This document shows positions 51,172 to 59,331 of a DNA stretch of 64,000 nucleotides, in pieces. Made by a program: the position numbers and the translations under genes. This DNA comes from Anaerolinea sp. (GTDB lineage Bacteria > Chloroflexota > Limnocylindria > Limnocylindrales > CSP1-4). The stretch covers positions 33,637 to 97,636 of the forward strand of contig PNKK01000005.1 in NCBI GenBank assembly GCA_013822395.1, in the 5' to 3' direction. Position 1 is the first letter of the stretch; the number at the start of each line of letters is the position of its first letter. The notes below the pieces were generated by a model. That model searched no databases. It was not told the DNA's origin and saw only the letters and a program-made list of their open reading frames with translations.

Positions 51172-51660
51172 CTACGGGGTGTCGACCTCGGGGCGCGGCG
51201 TGTCGGCCTCGGGGCGCGGCTGACGGAGCCAGACGATGAGGGCGATGACGAACCGCAGGATCAGGCTCAGGCCGTAGGTCGTGCACCAGACGCAGACCGC
51301 CCGGATCACGGCCACTTGAAGGTAGAGAAAGTAGACCTCGAAGATCACGCCGGCGAGCGACAGACCGTAGTGCGCGAGGAGGAGGCCGTAGAGGTTCGTC
51401 CGCCACCAGGCGATCGCGAGCGTCAGCAGGATGAGCGAGAGGCCCATCCCGTAGACGGCGACCGGCACGCCGCCGATCCGGCTGTACTCGCTCAGGGCGA
51501 CGGTCTCGCAGCCCTTGAGCGGCCCGCACACCGGCACGCCACCCCCGAGCTCCACGACGGACAGGTAGGTCGCGATCGCGAGCCCGATGACATCGAGGGC
51601 GGCGAGGATCAGGCCCGGGTGGATCCCGAAGATCGGCCGGACCTCGGCACGGCGCAGCAT
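51172..51660 (-). CDS. Vitamin K epoxide reductase (VKOR) family protein
   Basis: ATYLSVVELGGGVPVCGPLKGCETVALSEYSRIGGVPVAVYGM...AVCVWCTTYG. Confidence 0.9.
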   Translation of the reverse strand: MLRRAEVRPIFGIHPGLILAALDVIGLAIATYLSVVELGGGVPVCGPLKGCETVALSEYSRIGGVPVAVYGMGLSLILLTLAIAWWRTNLYGLLLAHYGLSLAGVIFEVYFLYLQVAVIRAVCVWCTTYGLSLILRFVIALIVWLRQPRPEADTPRPEVDTP

Positions 51661-51664
51661 AGGA

Positions 51665-52492
51665 TCAGGGGACCGTGGTGGGCACGGGCGAGAGCGACCC
51701 GCCGACCGGACCGGCCAGGCGCTGGATCTCCGCGACCAGCGCGTTCAGATCCGGGAGCCCGGGAACAGGCGTCCCGCCGTTGAGCACGATGGTCGGCGTC
51801 GAGTTGATGCCGGCCCCGAGCGCCACGTTCGTGGCAGCCTGCACGGCCGTCCGCGCTTCCTCGCCGGCGACACACGCGTCCCACGCCGCGCGGTCGACCC
51901 CGGCCCGGTCGGCGACCGCGGCGATGAAGCCGGCGTCATGGTCTCCCCGGTTCTCCCGGCCCTGGTTCCAGTACACGAGGTCGTGAAACGGCCAGTAGCG
52001 ATTCTGCTCGGCGGCGCACCGCGCCCCGGTGGCCAGCTCCAACGACTCGTCGAAGCTTCCGGTTCCCAGGAAGGCGATGTCGCGCGCCTGGATCCGCAGC
52101 ATCCCCGTGTCCACGAGCTGCGTCTTGAGCAGCCCGAGCTGGTCGCGGTCCCACCGCGCGCAGACCGGGCACTGGAAGTCCGCGTAGACCTCGAGCAGCA
52201 CGGGCGCGTCCGCCCGTCCCAGGATCTCGCCGTCCACGATGTCCTCCGCGTAGGTGAGCGGCGGCGTGATCAGCTCGCCGACGGGAGCGGATGGAGTCGG
52301 CCTCTGGTTGAGCATGATGATCGCGAGCGCCACCGCGAGCGCGGCTGCGCTGACAAGGGCGATCGGCGACTGCCAGGCGGGTCGCCGCTGGCGCCGGAGC
52401 GAGGTCCGCGATCGATCCCGGATTGGACGACCCTGGCGCTCGAGCTCGCGGCGTTCGCGGCGGGTCGGGGGCGGCGGAGCCTGGTGGGTCAC
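51665..52492 (-). CDS. DsbA-like thioredoxin-domain oxidoreductase
   Basis: LGRADAPVLLEVYADFQCPVCARWDRDQLGLLKTQL...GINSTPTIVLNG; GTG start at 52492. Confidence 0.88.
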   Translation of the reverse strand: MTHQAPPPPTRRERRELERQGRPIRDRSRTSLRRQRRPAWQSPIALVSAAALAVALAIIMLNQRPTPSAPVGELITPPLTYAEDIVDGEILGRADAPVLLEVYADFQCPVCARWDRDQLGLLKTQLVDTGMLRIQARDIAFLGTGSFDESLELATGARCAAEQNRYWPFHDLVYWNQGRENRGDHDAGFIAAVADRAGVDRAAWDACVAGEEARTAVQAATNVALGAGINSTPTIVLNGGTPVPGLPDLNALVAEIQRLAGPVGGSLSPVPTTVP

Positions 52493-52629
52493 GAGACGAC
52501 ACCTCGACGGTGGACGGAGGGCGCCGGCGGGCGCCGGCCCTCCCAGCATCCCGGTTCGCGAGCCGTCGCCACAGGGCCGAAGCGCCCATCCAGCGCGGGT
52601 CGGTCGGGCCGTCAGACCCCCAGGCCGGC

Positions 52630-52875
52630 CAGGAACGCACGGTTGCGCCGCTGGACGTCGACAACGTCGACGACGTTCACCTGATCGATCCTCGGACCGG
52701 CGAGCCCGGCGGCAACGGCCTCGTCGCGGTGACCGTGGCAACGCGGGACCCGGCCTGGGCAGAGGTGTGGTCGAAGGCGCTCTTCCTCGAGGGACATCGG
52801 GCGATCGCGGCGGCGGCGCGTGCGCGCGGGCTTGCCGCCGGCGTCCGTACGGCATGGGTCGCCGCCGAGGCCTGA
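52630..52875 (+). pseudogene. C-terminal fragment of ApbE-like FAD:protein FMN transferase
   Basis: DDVHLIDPRTGEPGGNGLVAVTVATRDPAWAEVWSKALFLEGHRAIAAAARARGLAAGVRT matches only the ApbE C-terminus. Confidence 0.7.
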
Positions 52876-52892
52876 GCCTCGACGCGGACCGG

Positions 52893-53426
52893 TCAGGGTT
52901 CCGCAGCGATCGGGCTGGCCGGCCACATGTCGATCGCCTCGCGCCCATGGATCCCGAGCGTCAGCGCGATCTCGCCGGCGTGATACGCGTCGTGGGTGAT
53001 GAGGCGCATCAGCACCGACTGTCGGGTGTGCAGCTGGACGCCCCGCCGCGTCTGGGGCCGGACTGCCTCGTCGAGCATCGCCGGCGTCCAGCGCTCGAGG
53101 CAGCCCTGGATGATCCGCCACGATGACTCGAACGCCCAAACGAGCTCCTCCGCGGTGCGAGGCGTGTCGAGATCGTCCTCCCAGCCGAAGCCGGTCGGGT
53201 CCGTGAACGGGGTGGTCGCAGCGCCCGGTTCCCCGAAGACCGAGCACAGCCAATACACGCGGGCGCTGGCCGTATGCCCGGCGATCGCCCAGATTGGCCA
53301 GTAGTCCGGCGCTGCCCGGAGGCCGAGCTCCTCGGGTGACCGGTTGCGCAAGCCCCCGACGATCCGGTCGTTGTAGCGCTGCCAGTCTGCGTACAAGCGG
53401 TCAATCGATCCCGGTTCAGCCGCCAC
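52893..53426 (-). CDS. DinB-family protein
   Basis: LYADWQRYNDRIVGGLRNRSPEELGLR...WPIWAIAGHTASARVYWL...HTRQSVLMRLITHDAYHAGEIALTLGIHG. Confidence 0.87.
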   Translation of the reverse strand: MAAEPGSIDRLYADWQRYNDRIVGGLRNRSPEELGLRAAPDYWPIWAIAGHTASARVYWLCSVFGEPGAATTPFTDPTGFGWEDDLDTPRTAEELVWAFESSWRIIQGCLERWTPAMLDEAVRPQTRRGVQLHTRQSVLMRLITHDAYHAGEIALTLGIHGREAIDMWPASPIAAEP

Positions 53427-53595
53427 GCCCTGGTCCCCTGCCCCACGAGTTCACGAGTCCGACGATCGCGATGAGGAGGCCGAAGAAGCCGGCGGCACCC
53501 GCGATCCCTGGATTGCCCGTCGTCGCGCCGAAGATCATCACCGCGATCGCGAACAGAATGATCGCCGCGCCGCCCGTCGCCGGATCCCGCTCCAT
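53416..53595 (-). CDS. Small hydrophobic protein
   Basis: MERDPATGGAAIILFAIAVMIFGATTGNPGIAGAAGFFGLLIAIVGLVNSWGRGPGRGG; overlaps the DinB start. Confidence 0.6.
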   Translation of the reverse strand: MERDPATGGAAIILFAIAVMIFGATTGNPGIAGAAGFFGLLIAIVGLVNSWGRGPGRGG

Positions 53596-53597
53596 CT

Positions 53598-54419
53598 CTA
53601 CGACCCCGTGACGAACTCGCCGCCGTCGACGCTGATGATGTCGCCGTTGATGAAATCCGTGCCGGGCCCCGAGAGCGCGACGATCGCGTTCGCGACGTCC
53701 TGCGGGGTCGTCATCCGGCCGGTCGGATTGCGCTTCATCGTGAGGTCGATCATCTGCTGCGACTCGGGGATCTTCAGAAGCGCCGGCGTGATGGTGACAC
53801 CCGCCCGGATCGAGTTCGCGGTCGCGCCGATCCCCTTTCGGGCCAGCTCCATGGCCAGTTGCCGGACATGGCTCTCGAGTGCCGCCTTCGCGGATGAGAC
53901 CACGCCGTACGAGGGCACGACCCGGGTGGATCCCTCCGACGTCATTGCGAAGATCCGGGTGCCCCTGCCGATCAACCCCCGCCGGTAGAGATCCTGGACC
54001 CAGTAGACGAGGCTGTTCGCCATGACGTCCTGGGTCATCTCCATCTTCTTGCGGTCCACGCCCTCCCTGGGGTCGTCCGTGATGAACGGGACGAGGCTGC
54101 CGAAGGCGAGTGAGTGCATGACGACGTGGACAAAGGGGTCGCGGCCGGCTGCGCGCGCGGCGGCGAACCGCGCCTCGAGCTGGTCTAGGGCAGCGCCGCG
54201 CTTCTCGTCATCGGCCGCGTTCATGTTGATGTAGAGGACCTCGCGCCCGAGGGCGGCGAGATCGGCCTTGAGCTCCTCGACATGCTGGAGGGCGGCCCGG
54301 AAGTCGAGGTGGATGCCGCAGATGTTGTCGCCGGCCGCGGCGAGCGCGCGGGCCGTGGCCTCGCCCATGCCGGATGAGGCGCCGAGGATGAGCGCCCAGC
54401 GCTCGCGGGTGTCGGTCAT
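53598..54419 (-). CDS. Enoyl-ACP reductase-like SDR (FabI/FabL type)
   Basis: WALILGASSGMGEATARALAAAGDNICGIHLDF...YGVVSSAKAALESHVRQLAMEL...TGRMTTPQDVANAIVALSGPGTDFINGDIISVDGGE. Confidence 0.87.
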   Translation of the reverse strand: MTDTRERWALILGASSGMGEATARALAAAGDNICGIHLDFRAALQHVEELKADLAALGREVLYINMNAADDEKRGAALDQLEARFAAARAAGRDPFVHVVMHSLAFGSLVPFITDDPREGVDRKKMEMTQDVMANSLVYWVQDLYRRGLIGRGTRIFAMTSEGSTRVVPSYGVVSSAKAALESHVRQLAMELARKGIGATANSIRAGVTITPALLKIPESQQMIDLTMKRNPTGRMTTPQDVANAIVALSGPGTDFINGDIISVDGGEFVTGS

Positions 54420-54821
54420 CGGGTGGGTCTCCTGGGTCGTCGGTCCGGCGAGTCTAGCGCGCGAGGCCCCGGAGCGGACCGTGGAACCTGTGCGGTCGCG
54501 CACGGTTTGCGACGGACGAGCGGCACCGTCGACTCGAGGGTCCGCCTTCCTCATATCGCCACCACGTGTCGACTGGACGCAGTCGAGAGGCCGTCGAGGA
54601 GTCCCGAGGGGGCGCTTCGTGCGTAGCCGGTTGAGCCCGTGCCCGCGTCGCCCGCCGCATCTTCGGATAGTCGTCACCGGATGTCGAAATGAGCACGCCG
54701 GCACCGGCGGATCTGCGCGCGCGATGACTGCGGATGCCGGCTCGCCGAGCACCCAAGCGCGTCCAGGCCCCGAGCCGAGCTGATCTTGCCGTTCCCGGTC
54801 CACCTGGGGCACGATCCGACG

Positions 54822-55364
54822 ATGCCACCGAGTCCGACGAGTCCGACCAGTCCGACCCTGCGCGGCCCACGGGCCCTCCTTCGCCCGATCAGGCGCGACG
54901 ACCGTGCGGCCCTGGCCGCCATCCTCGCTGAGCCGGACGTTGCCCGGTGGTGGATCCATGGGGACCTGGAGTCGACGGTCGCCGGCCTGTACGACGAGCC
55001 CGGCAGCGTCCCGCTCACCATCGAGGTCGATGGCGAGGTGGCCGGCTACATCCAGTTCTCCGAAGACATTGATCCTGATTATCGGCACGCCACCCTCGAC
55101 CTCTTCCTGTCAACCGCCTGGCAAGGCCGCGGGCTCGGGCCCGAGGCGATCCGCCTGGTCGCCCGCCACCTCTTCGAAGAGCGCGGCCACCACAGGATCA
55201 CGATCGACCCGGCGGCCGCGAATGAGCGCGCAATCCGCGCCTACGAGAAGCTCGGGTTCCGGCGGGTCGGGATCATGCGTGCCTACGAGCGCGGCGCCGA
55301 CGGCACCTGGCGCGACGGCCTGCTGATGGACTTGCTGCGGGACGAGCTCATCGAGGTCAGATGA
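54822..55364 (+). CDS. GNAT-family N-acetyltransferase (AAC(6')-like)
   Basis: GPRALLRPIRRDDRAALAAILAEPDVARWW...LSTAWQGRGLGPEAIRLVARHLFEERGHHRITIDPAAANERAIRAYEKLGFRRVG. Confidence 0.9.
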   Translation: MPPSPTSPTSPTLRGPRALLRPIRRDDRAALAAILAEPDVARWWIHGDLESTVAGLYDEPGSVPLTIEVDGEVAGYIQFSEDIDPDYRHATLDLFLSTAWQGRGLGPEAIRLVARHLFEERGHHRITIDPAAANERAIRAYEKLGFRRVGIMRAYERGADGTWRDGLLMDLLRDELIEVR

Positions 55365-56583
55365 CGTCGTCGACGTGGAGGCGCTCGATCTCGTCGGCGT
55401 CGTAACCCAGCTCGGCCAGGATCTCGTCCGAGTGCTCGCCGAGGAGCGGCGGCGGCGTTCGGACCGCCGCCGGGGTGGCCGAGAAGTCGAACGGGCTGCG
55501 GACCTGGTCGACGCGACCGAGCGCCGGATGGGCCATCGGCACGCGAGCCCGCACGGCCTCCGCCTGGGGGGTCGAGAACGCGTCGAGGACGTCGAGGAGC
55601 GGACCGACCGGAACCTCGGCGGCATCCAGCCGGGCCAGCCACTCCGTCGAGGTCGCTGCCATGATGCACGCCGCGAGGATCGGGACGAGCTCCGCGCGGT
55701 GCTCCACGCGATCGCCGTTCGTCGCGAACCTCGGGTCGGCGGTCAGATCCGGAACCCCGAGCGCCTCGCAGAACCGGGGCCACTGGCGTTCGCTGCCCAC
55801 CGCGACGGCGATCTCCCCATCGGCCGTCCGGAACGTCTCGTACGGGACGATGTTCGGGTGGGCATTGCCGCGCCGGCCCGGTGAGCGGCCCGTCACGAAG
55901 GCGTTCTGGGCCTGGTTCACGAGGATGGCGAGTGTGCTCTGCAGGAGCGAGACGTCAACCCGCTGGCCACCCGCCCGCGGCTTCGCCAGCAACCCCGCGA
56001 GCACCGCCACGGTGCCGAACAGCCCGCTCACGACGTCGCTGATCGCCACGCCGACCTTCGTCGGCTCGCCATCCGGCCGGCCGGTGATCGACATCAGGCC
56101 GGACACCGCCTGGATGACGAAGTCGTAGCCCGGCTTCGCGGCATCGGGCCCGCCGATCCCGTATCCGCCGATCGCAAGGTGCACGAGGGCGGGGTTCAGA
56201 TCCCGCAGGACGGACTCGGAGAATCCGAGCCGCGCGAACCCTCCGGCGCGGAAGTTCTCGACGAGAACGTCGCCGCGCGCCAGGAGCCGGCGGAGCACGT
56301 CGCGGCCCGCCTCGGTCCGAAGATCGAGCCGGAGGCTCCGCTTGTTCCGGTTCACCGCCAGGAAGTACGCGGCGGTTCGGGTCCCGGCGGCGGCGTCGCC
56401 GACCCACGGCGGCCCCCAGCCACGCGTCGCGTCTCCCTCGGGCGGCTCCACCTTCACGACATCGGCACCGAGGTCGGCGAGGAGCATCGTGCAGTACGGC
56501 CCCGCCAGGACGGTGGAGCAATCCACCACCCGGATGCCGTGGAGCGGGCCGTGCGCTGCCGGATCGGAGGATAGGATCGTCAC
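55357..56583 (-). CDS. CaiB/BaiF-type CoA transferase
   Basis: GIRVVDCSTVLAGPYCTMLLADLGADVVKVEPPEGDATRGWGPP; FLAVNRNKRSLRLDLRTEAGRDVLRRLLARGDVLVENFR. Confidence 0.95.
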   Translation of the reverse strand: MTILSSDPAAHGPLHGIRVVDCSTVLAGPYCTMLLADLGADVVKVEPPEGDATRGWGPPWVGDAAAGTRTAAYFLAVNRNKRSLRLDLRTEAGRDVLRRLLARGDVLVENFRAGGFARLGFSESVLRDLNPALVHLAIGGYGIGGPDAAKPGYDFVIQAVSGLMSITGRPDGEPTKVGVAISDVVSGLFGTVAVLAGLLAKPRAGGQRVDVSLLQSTLAILVNQAQNAFVTGRSPGRRGNAHPNIVPYETFRTADGEIAVAVGSERQWPRFCEALGVPDLTADPRFATNGDRVEHRAELVPILAACIMAATSTEWLARLDAAEVPVGPLLDVLDAFSTPQAEAVRARVPMAHPALGRVDQVRSPFDFSATPAAVRTPPPLLGEHSDEILAELGYDADEIERLHVDDVI

Positions 56584-56635
56584 TCGCGCGATGGTACGGC
56601 CGCGCGGGGGCGGGTGGGCACGCCGCCCGCCGAAG

Positions 56636-57259
56636 CTAGTTCGTGGGACGCCCGAGCTGGCCCGGGCCGCTCGTCGGGACGCCGATCGACTCGGAGCGGC
56701 GCACCCAGTCGGTCCGCTCGCGGTTCACGACGACCGTGTCCGCGAACTCCTGGACCGGGCCCTTCGGCCCCTGGTATTGGACGACCGCATCGGTCAGGGG
56801 CACCATCGGCCGGCGGTGCCGGAAGTGGAGGAGCGGATCGAGCCCTGGCGTCGTGTGGACGTCGCCCGTGACGAGGTAGGGCCCGACCTTCACGGAGAGC
56901 GCCCTCGCGACCGTCTGGCGGCGATGGGCCCGATCGCCACGCGGCCCGGCGGCGAAAACGAGCAGAAGCTCGCCCCGGCGGATCTCCACCGCCTTGATCA
57001 GCCGCGAGCCGCCCTCGGGGAGACGCTCGGCCAGGACGCCCTCGAGCTGGAAGACCTCGTTGTCGTTGAGCATGTCGGACAGGCGCGCGCTGTCGAGCCG
57101 GATGCGGCCGGACAGGCGGCCGTGGGCGGCGAAGGCGACGAGCTCAACCTCCCCGAGACCGTCGGCCTCCGGGCCGGCGACCACGAGGCCGTCGTCCGGC
57201 TGACGAAGAGCGAGTCGAAGCCGGGGACCCATGGATCCGATCACGGCCGGAGCATCCAT
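56636..57259 (-). CDS. Conserved hypothetical protein
   Basis: Long ORF with strong codon pattern; PDDGLVVAGPEADGLGEVELVAFAAHGRLSGRIRLDSARLSDMLND; no confident family. Confidence 0.6.
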   Translation of the reverse strand: MDAPAVIGSMGPRLRLALRQPDDGLVVAGPEADGLGEVELVAFAAHGRLSGRIRLDSARLSDMLNDNEVFQLEGVLAERLPEGGSRLIKAVEIRRGELLLVFAAGPRGDRAHRRQTVARALSVKVGPYLVTGDVHTTPGLDPLLHFRHRRPMVPLTDAVVQYQGPKGPVQEFADTVVVNRERTDWVRRSESIGVPTSGPGQLGRPTN

Positions 57260-57339
57260 GGCGGGACGAGGCCGCGTCCGCCGGTCGATGGTACCGCCCG
57301 TCCCGGGACCTCCGGCCGTCTCCACGCTACGATCCGCCG

Positions 57340-58290
57340 ATGACCGACCTGCGTCCCCGGACCCTGATGACCGTCCATGCCCACCCCGACGACGAGACCA
57401 TCGGTACCGGCGGGCTCATGGCGAAGGCGGTCCGAGACGGCCACCGCGTCATCCTCGTGACCTGCACCCGAGGCGAGCTCGGCGAGATCGTCGTCCCCGA
57501 GATGGCCACGCCGGACAACCACCGACGGCTCGGCGAGATCCGGGCGGCGGAGCTCGAGGCCGCGATGGGCGAGCTGGGCGTCACCGAATGGGAGAACCTC
57601 GGCTACCGCGACAGCGGGATGATGGACACGGAGGGCAACCGCGACCCGCGCTCCTTCTGGCAGGCGGATCTCGACGAGGCCGCCGGCCGACTCACGTGGT
57701 TCGTGCGCCGCTACCGCCCGGACGTCATGACCACCTACAACGACTTCGGCGGCTATGGCCACCCGGACCACATCCGGGTCCACGACGTGTCCGTCCGCGC
57801 CTTCGCCCGGTCGGGCGATCCCGCCTGGTATCCGGAGCAACTCGCCCCGGAGCACGGGGGTACGGGGCCGGCCGAGGCCGACGGCGGCTTTGCGCCGTGG
57901 TCGCCGGCCAAGCTCTACGAGCAGGCGATCCCTGCCTCGGTCCGCAACGCGATGCGCGACCGGATGGAGGCCCTCGGCGAGAAGAGCTTCTGGTCCGAGC
58001 CCTCGGACGCCCCGCCCCAGGAGCTCGAGGCCTTCCGGGAGCGGATGGCCAAGATGCTCGTGCCGGACGAGTCGATCACCACCTGGATCGACGTCTCCGA
58101 CGTCCTCGACCGGAAATGGGCCGCGATCTGGCGCCACGTCAGCCAGATGAGCCCGACCAGCCCGTTCCTTCGCTTCGGCCCCGACGCCTGGCGCGAATTC
58201 TGGGCGAAGGAGGCCTACATCCTCCGCGAGTCGCGCGTCGCGACGCACAACCCCGAGTCGGACGTCTTCGCCGGCCTCGAGTCAGGCTGA
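57340..58290 (+). CDS. PIG-L/LmbE-family deacetylase (mycothiol S-conjugate amidase-like)
   Basis: TLMTVHAHPDDETIGTGGLMAKAV; YNDFGGYGHPDHIRVHDVSVRAF. Confidence 0.92.
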   Translation: MTDLRPRTLMTVHAHPDDETIGTGGLMAKAVRDGHRVILVTCTRGELGEIVVPEMATPDNHRRLGEIRAAELEAAMGELGVTEWENLGYRDSGMMDTEGNRDPRSFWQADLDEAAGRLTWFVRRYRPDVMTTYNDFGGYGHPDHIRVHDVSVRAFARSGDPAWYPEQLAPEHGGTGPAEADGGFAPWSPAKLYEQAIPASVRNAMRDRMEALGEKSFWSEPSDAPPQELEAFRERMAKMLVPDESITTWIDVSDVLDRKWAAIWRHVSQMSPTSPFLRFGPDAWREFWAKEAYILRESRVATHNPESDVFAGLESG

Positions 58291-58383
58291 CCAGGAGATC
58301 CAGGGGCGCAGCGTTCTGGGCCCGGGGGACCGGCCACGCGACCAGGTGGAGCGCTTGCGGTTCGATGCGCGATGTACGACACC

Positions 58384-58393
58384 TATACGTATA
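58384..58393. promoter_or_regulatory. Palindrome TATACGTATA, candidate Phd-type operator
   Basis: About 20 nt upstream of the antitoxin ATG. Confidence 0.4.
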
Positions 58394-58413
58394 TCCCGAG
58401 TGAGAGTGGACCG

Positions 58414-58677
58414 ATGACGACGATCAGCATCCGCGACCTGGGCCGGCGCCCGAGCCAGGTGATCGACGAGGTCATCCGCACCGGCCGGCCGGCGATCATC
58501 ACTCGCCACGGACGGCCGGTGACGGCCATGGTGGCGCTCGATCCCGACGAGCTGGAGGACTTCGTGTTGGCCCGCGCGCCGGAGTTCGCGCGCTCACGGC
58601 GCGATGCGGACGCCGACCTGCGAGCGGGCCGCGTGCGTCCCGCCACCGAGGTATTCGCCGAGCTCGATCGCGACTGA
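58414..58677 (+). CDS. Phd/YefM-family antitoxin
   Basis: MTTISIRDLGRRPSQVIDEVIRTGRPAIITRHGRPVTAMVALDPDELEDFVL. Confidence 0.9.
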   Translation: MTTISIRDLGRRPSQVIDEVIRTGRPAIITRHGRPVTAMVALDPDELEDFVLARAPEFARSRRDADADLRAGRVRPATEVFAELDRD

Positions 58678-58686
58678 TCGGGCGCG

Positions 58687-58980
58687 ATGAGCCGCATCGT
58701 CCTGTCGCGGCGCGCCGAGCGCGATCTGCGCCGAATCGGCCGAGGCGAAGCGCTGGCCCGCCTGCGCGAGGCGCTCGAGGGCCTGGCGGTCGGTGAAGCC
58801 GGCCTCGATGTCAGGCCGTTGGCCGGATCCGCCCCGTGGCATCGCCTGCCGGTCGGCGACTACCGCGTCCTGTACCGAGCGGTAGGGCCCGGCGAGGCCG
58901 GTGACTCAGATGCGCGCTTCCTGGTGGCCCGCGTCGTCAATCGACGCGATCTCGAGCGGGCTGTGGCCGCGCTCGAGTGA
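58687..58980 (+). CDS. RelE/ParE-family toxin
   Basis: MSRIVLSRRAERDLRRIGRGEALARLREALEGLAVGEAGLDVRPLAGSAPWHRLPVGDYRVLYRAV. Confidence 0.9.
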   Translation: MSRIVLSRRAERDLRRIGRGEALARLREALEGLAVGEAGLDVRPLAGSAPWHRLPVGDYRVLYRAVGPGEAGDSDARFLVARVVNRRDLERAVAALE

Positions 58981-59331
58981 GTGGGCGCCGTCAACCAGCG
59001 GAAGCCAACCCTCGATCGGCCAGGGGGACTCTTCAGCGCAGTTGGCAGTCTGGGGGCATTGAGGTCAGTGCTGGAGATGTGACTCCTCTCGCCCCGACCA
59101 TGATCAGGGAATCCGACCCGGATCTCTCTCCTGGCAGTGCGAGGCGAAACCGTGACGCGCGCGCCTCCGCGATCAGGGAGGCGGTTGCCTTCCGGAGCCC
59201 GAGGGCGTCGATCCGGTCGAAGAGCGTGGCAGCGAGCATCCTGCGGCCGGAACCGCACATTGCCCGCCGCCGAGATCTCGGGGAGTTCGTGCAGGTACCG
59301 GACGGCGACGTCGGCCGCCTCGGTGGGAGTG

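Noticed and set aside
59033-59330. Possible small reverse ORF (MLAATLFDRIDALGLRKATASLIAEARASRFRLALPGERSG)
   Set aside because: Codon pattern and frame are inconsistent and no family is recognisable; could be a remnant but cannot be supported.
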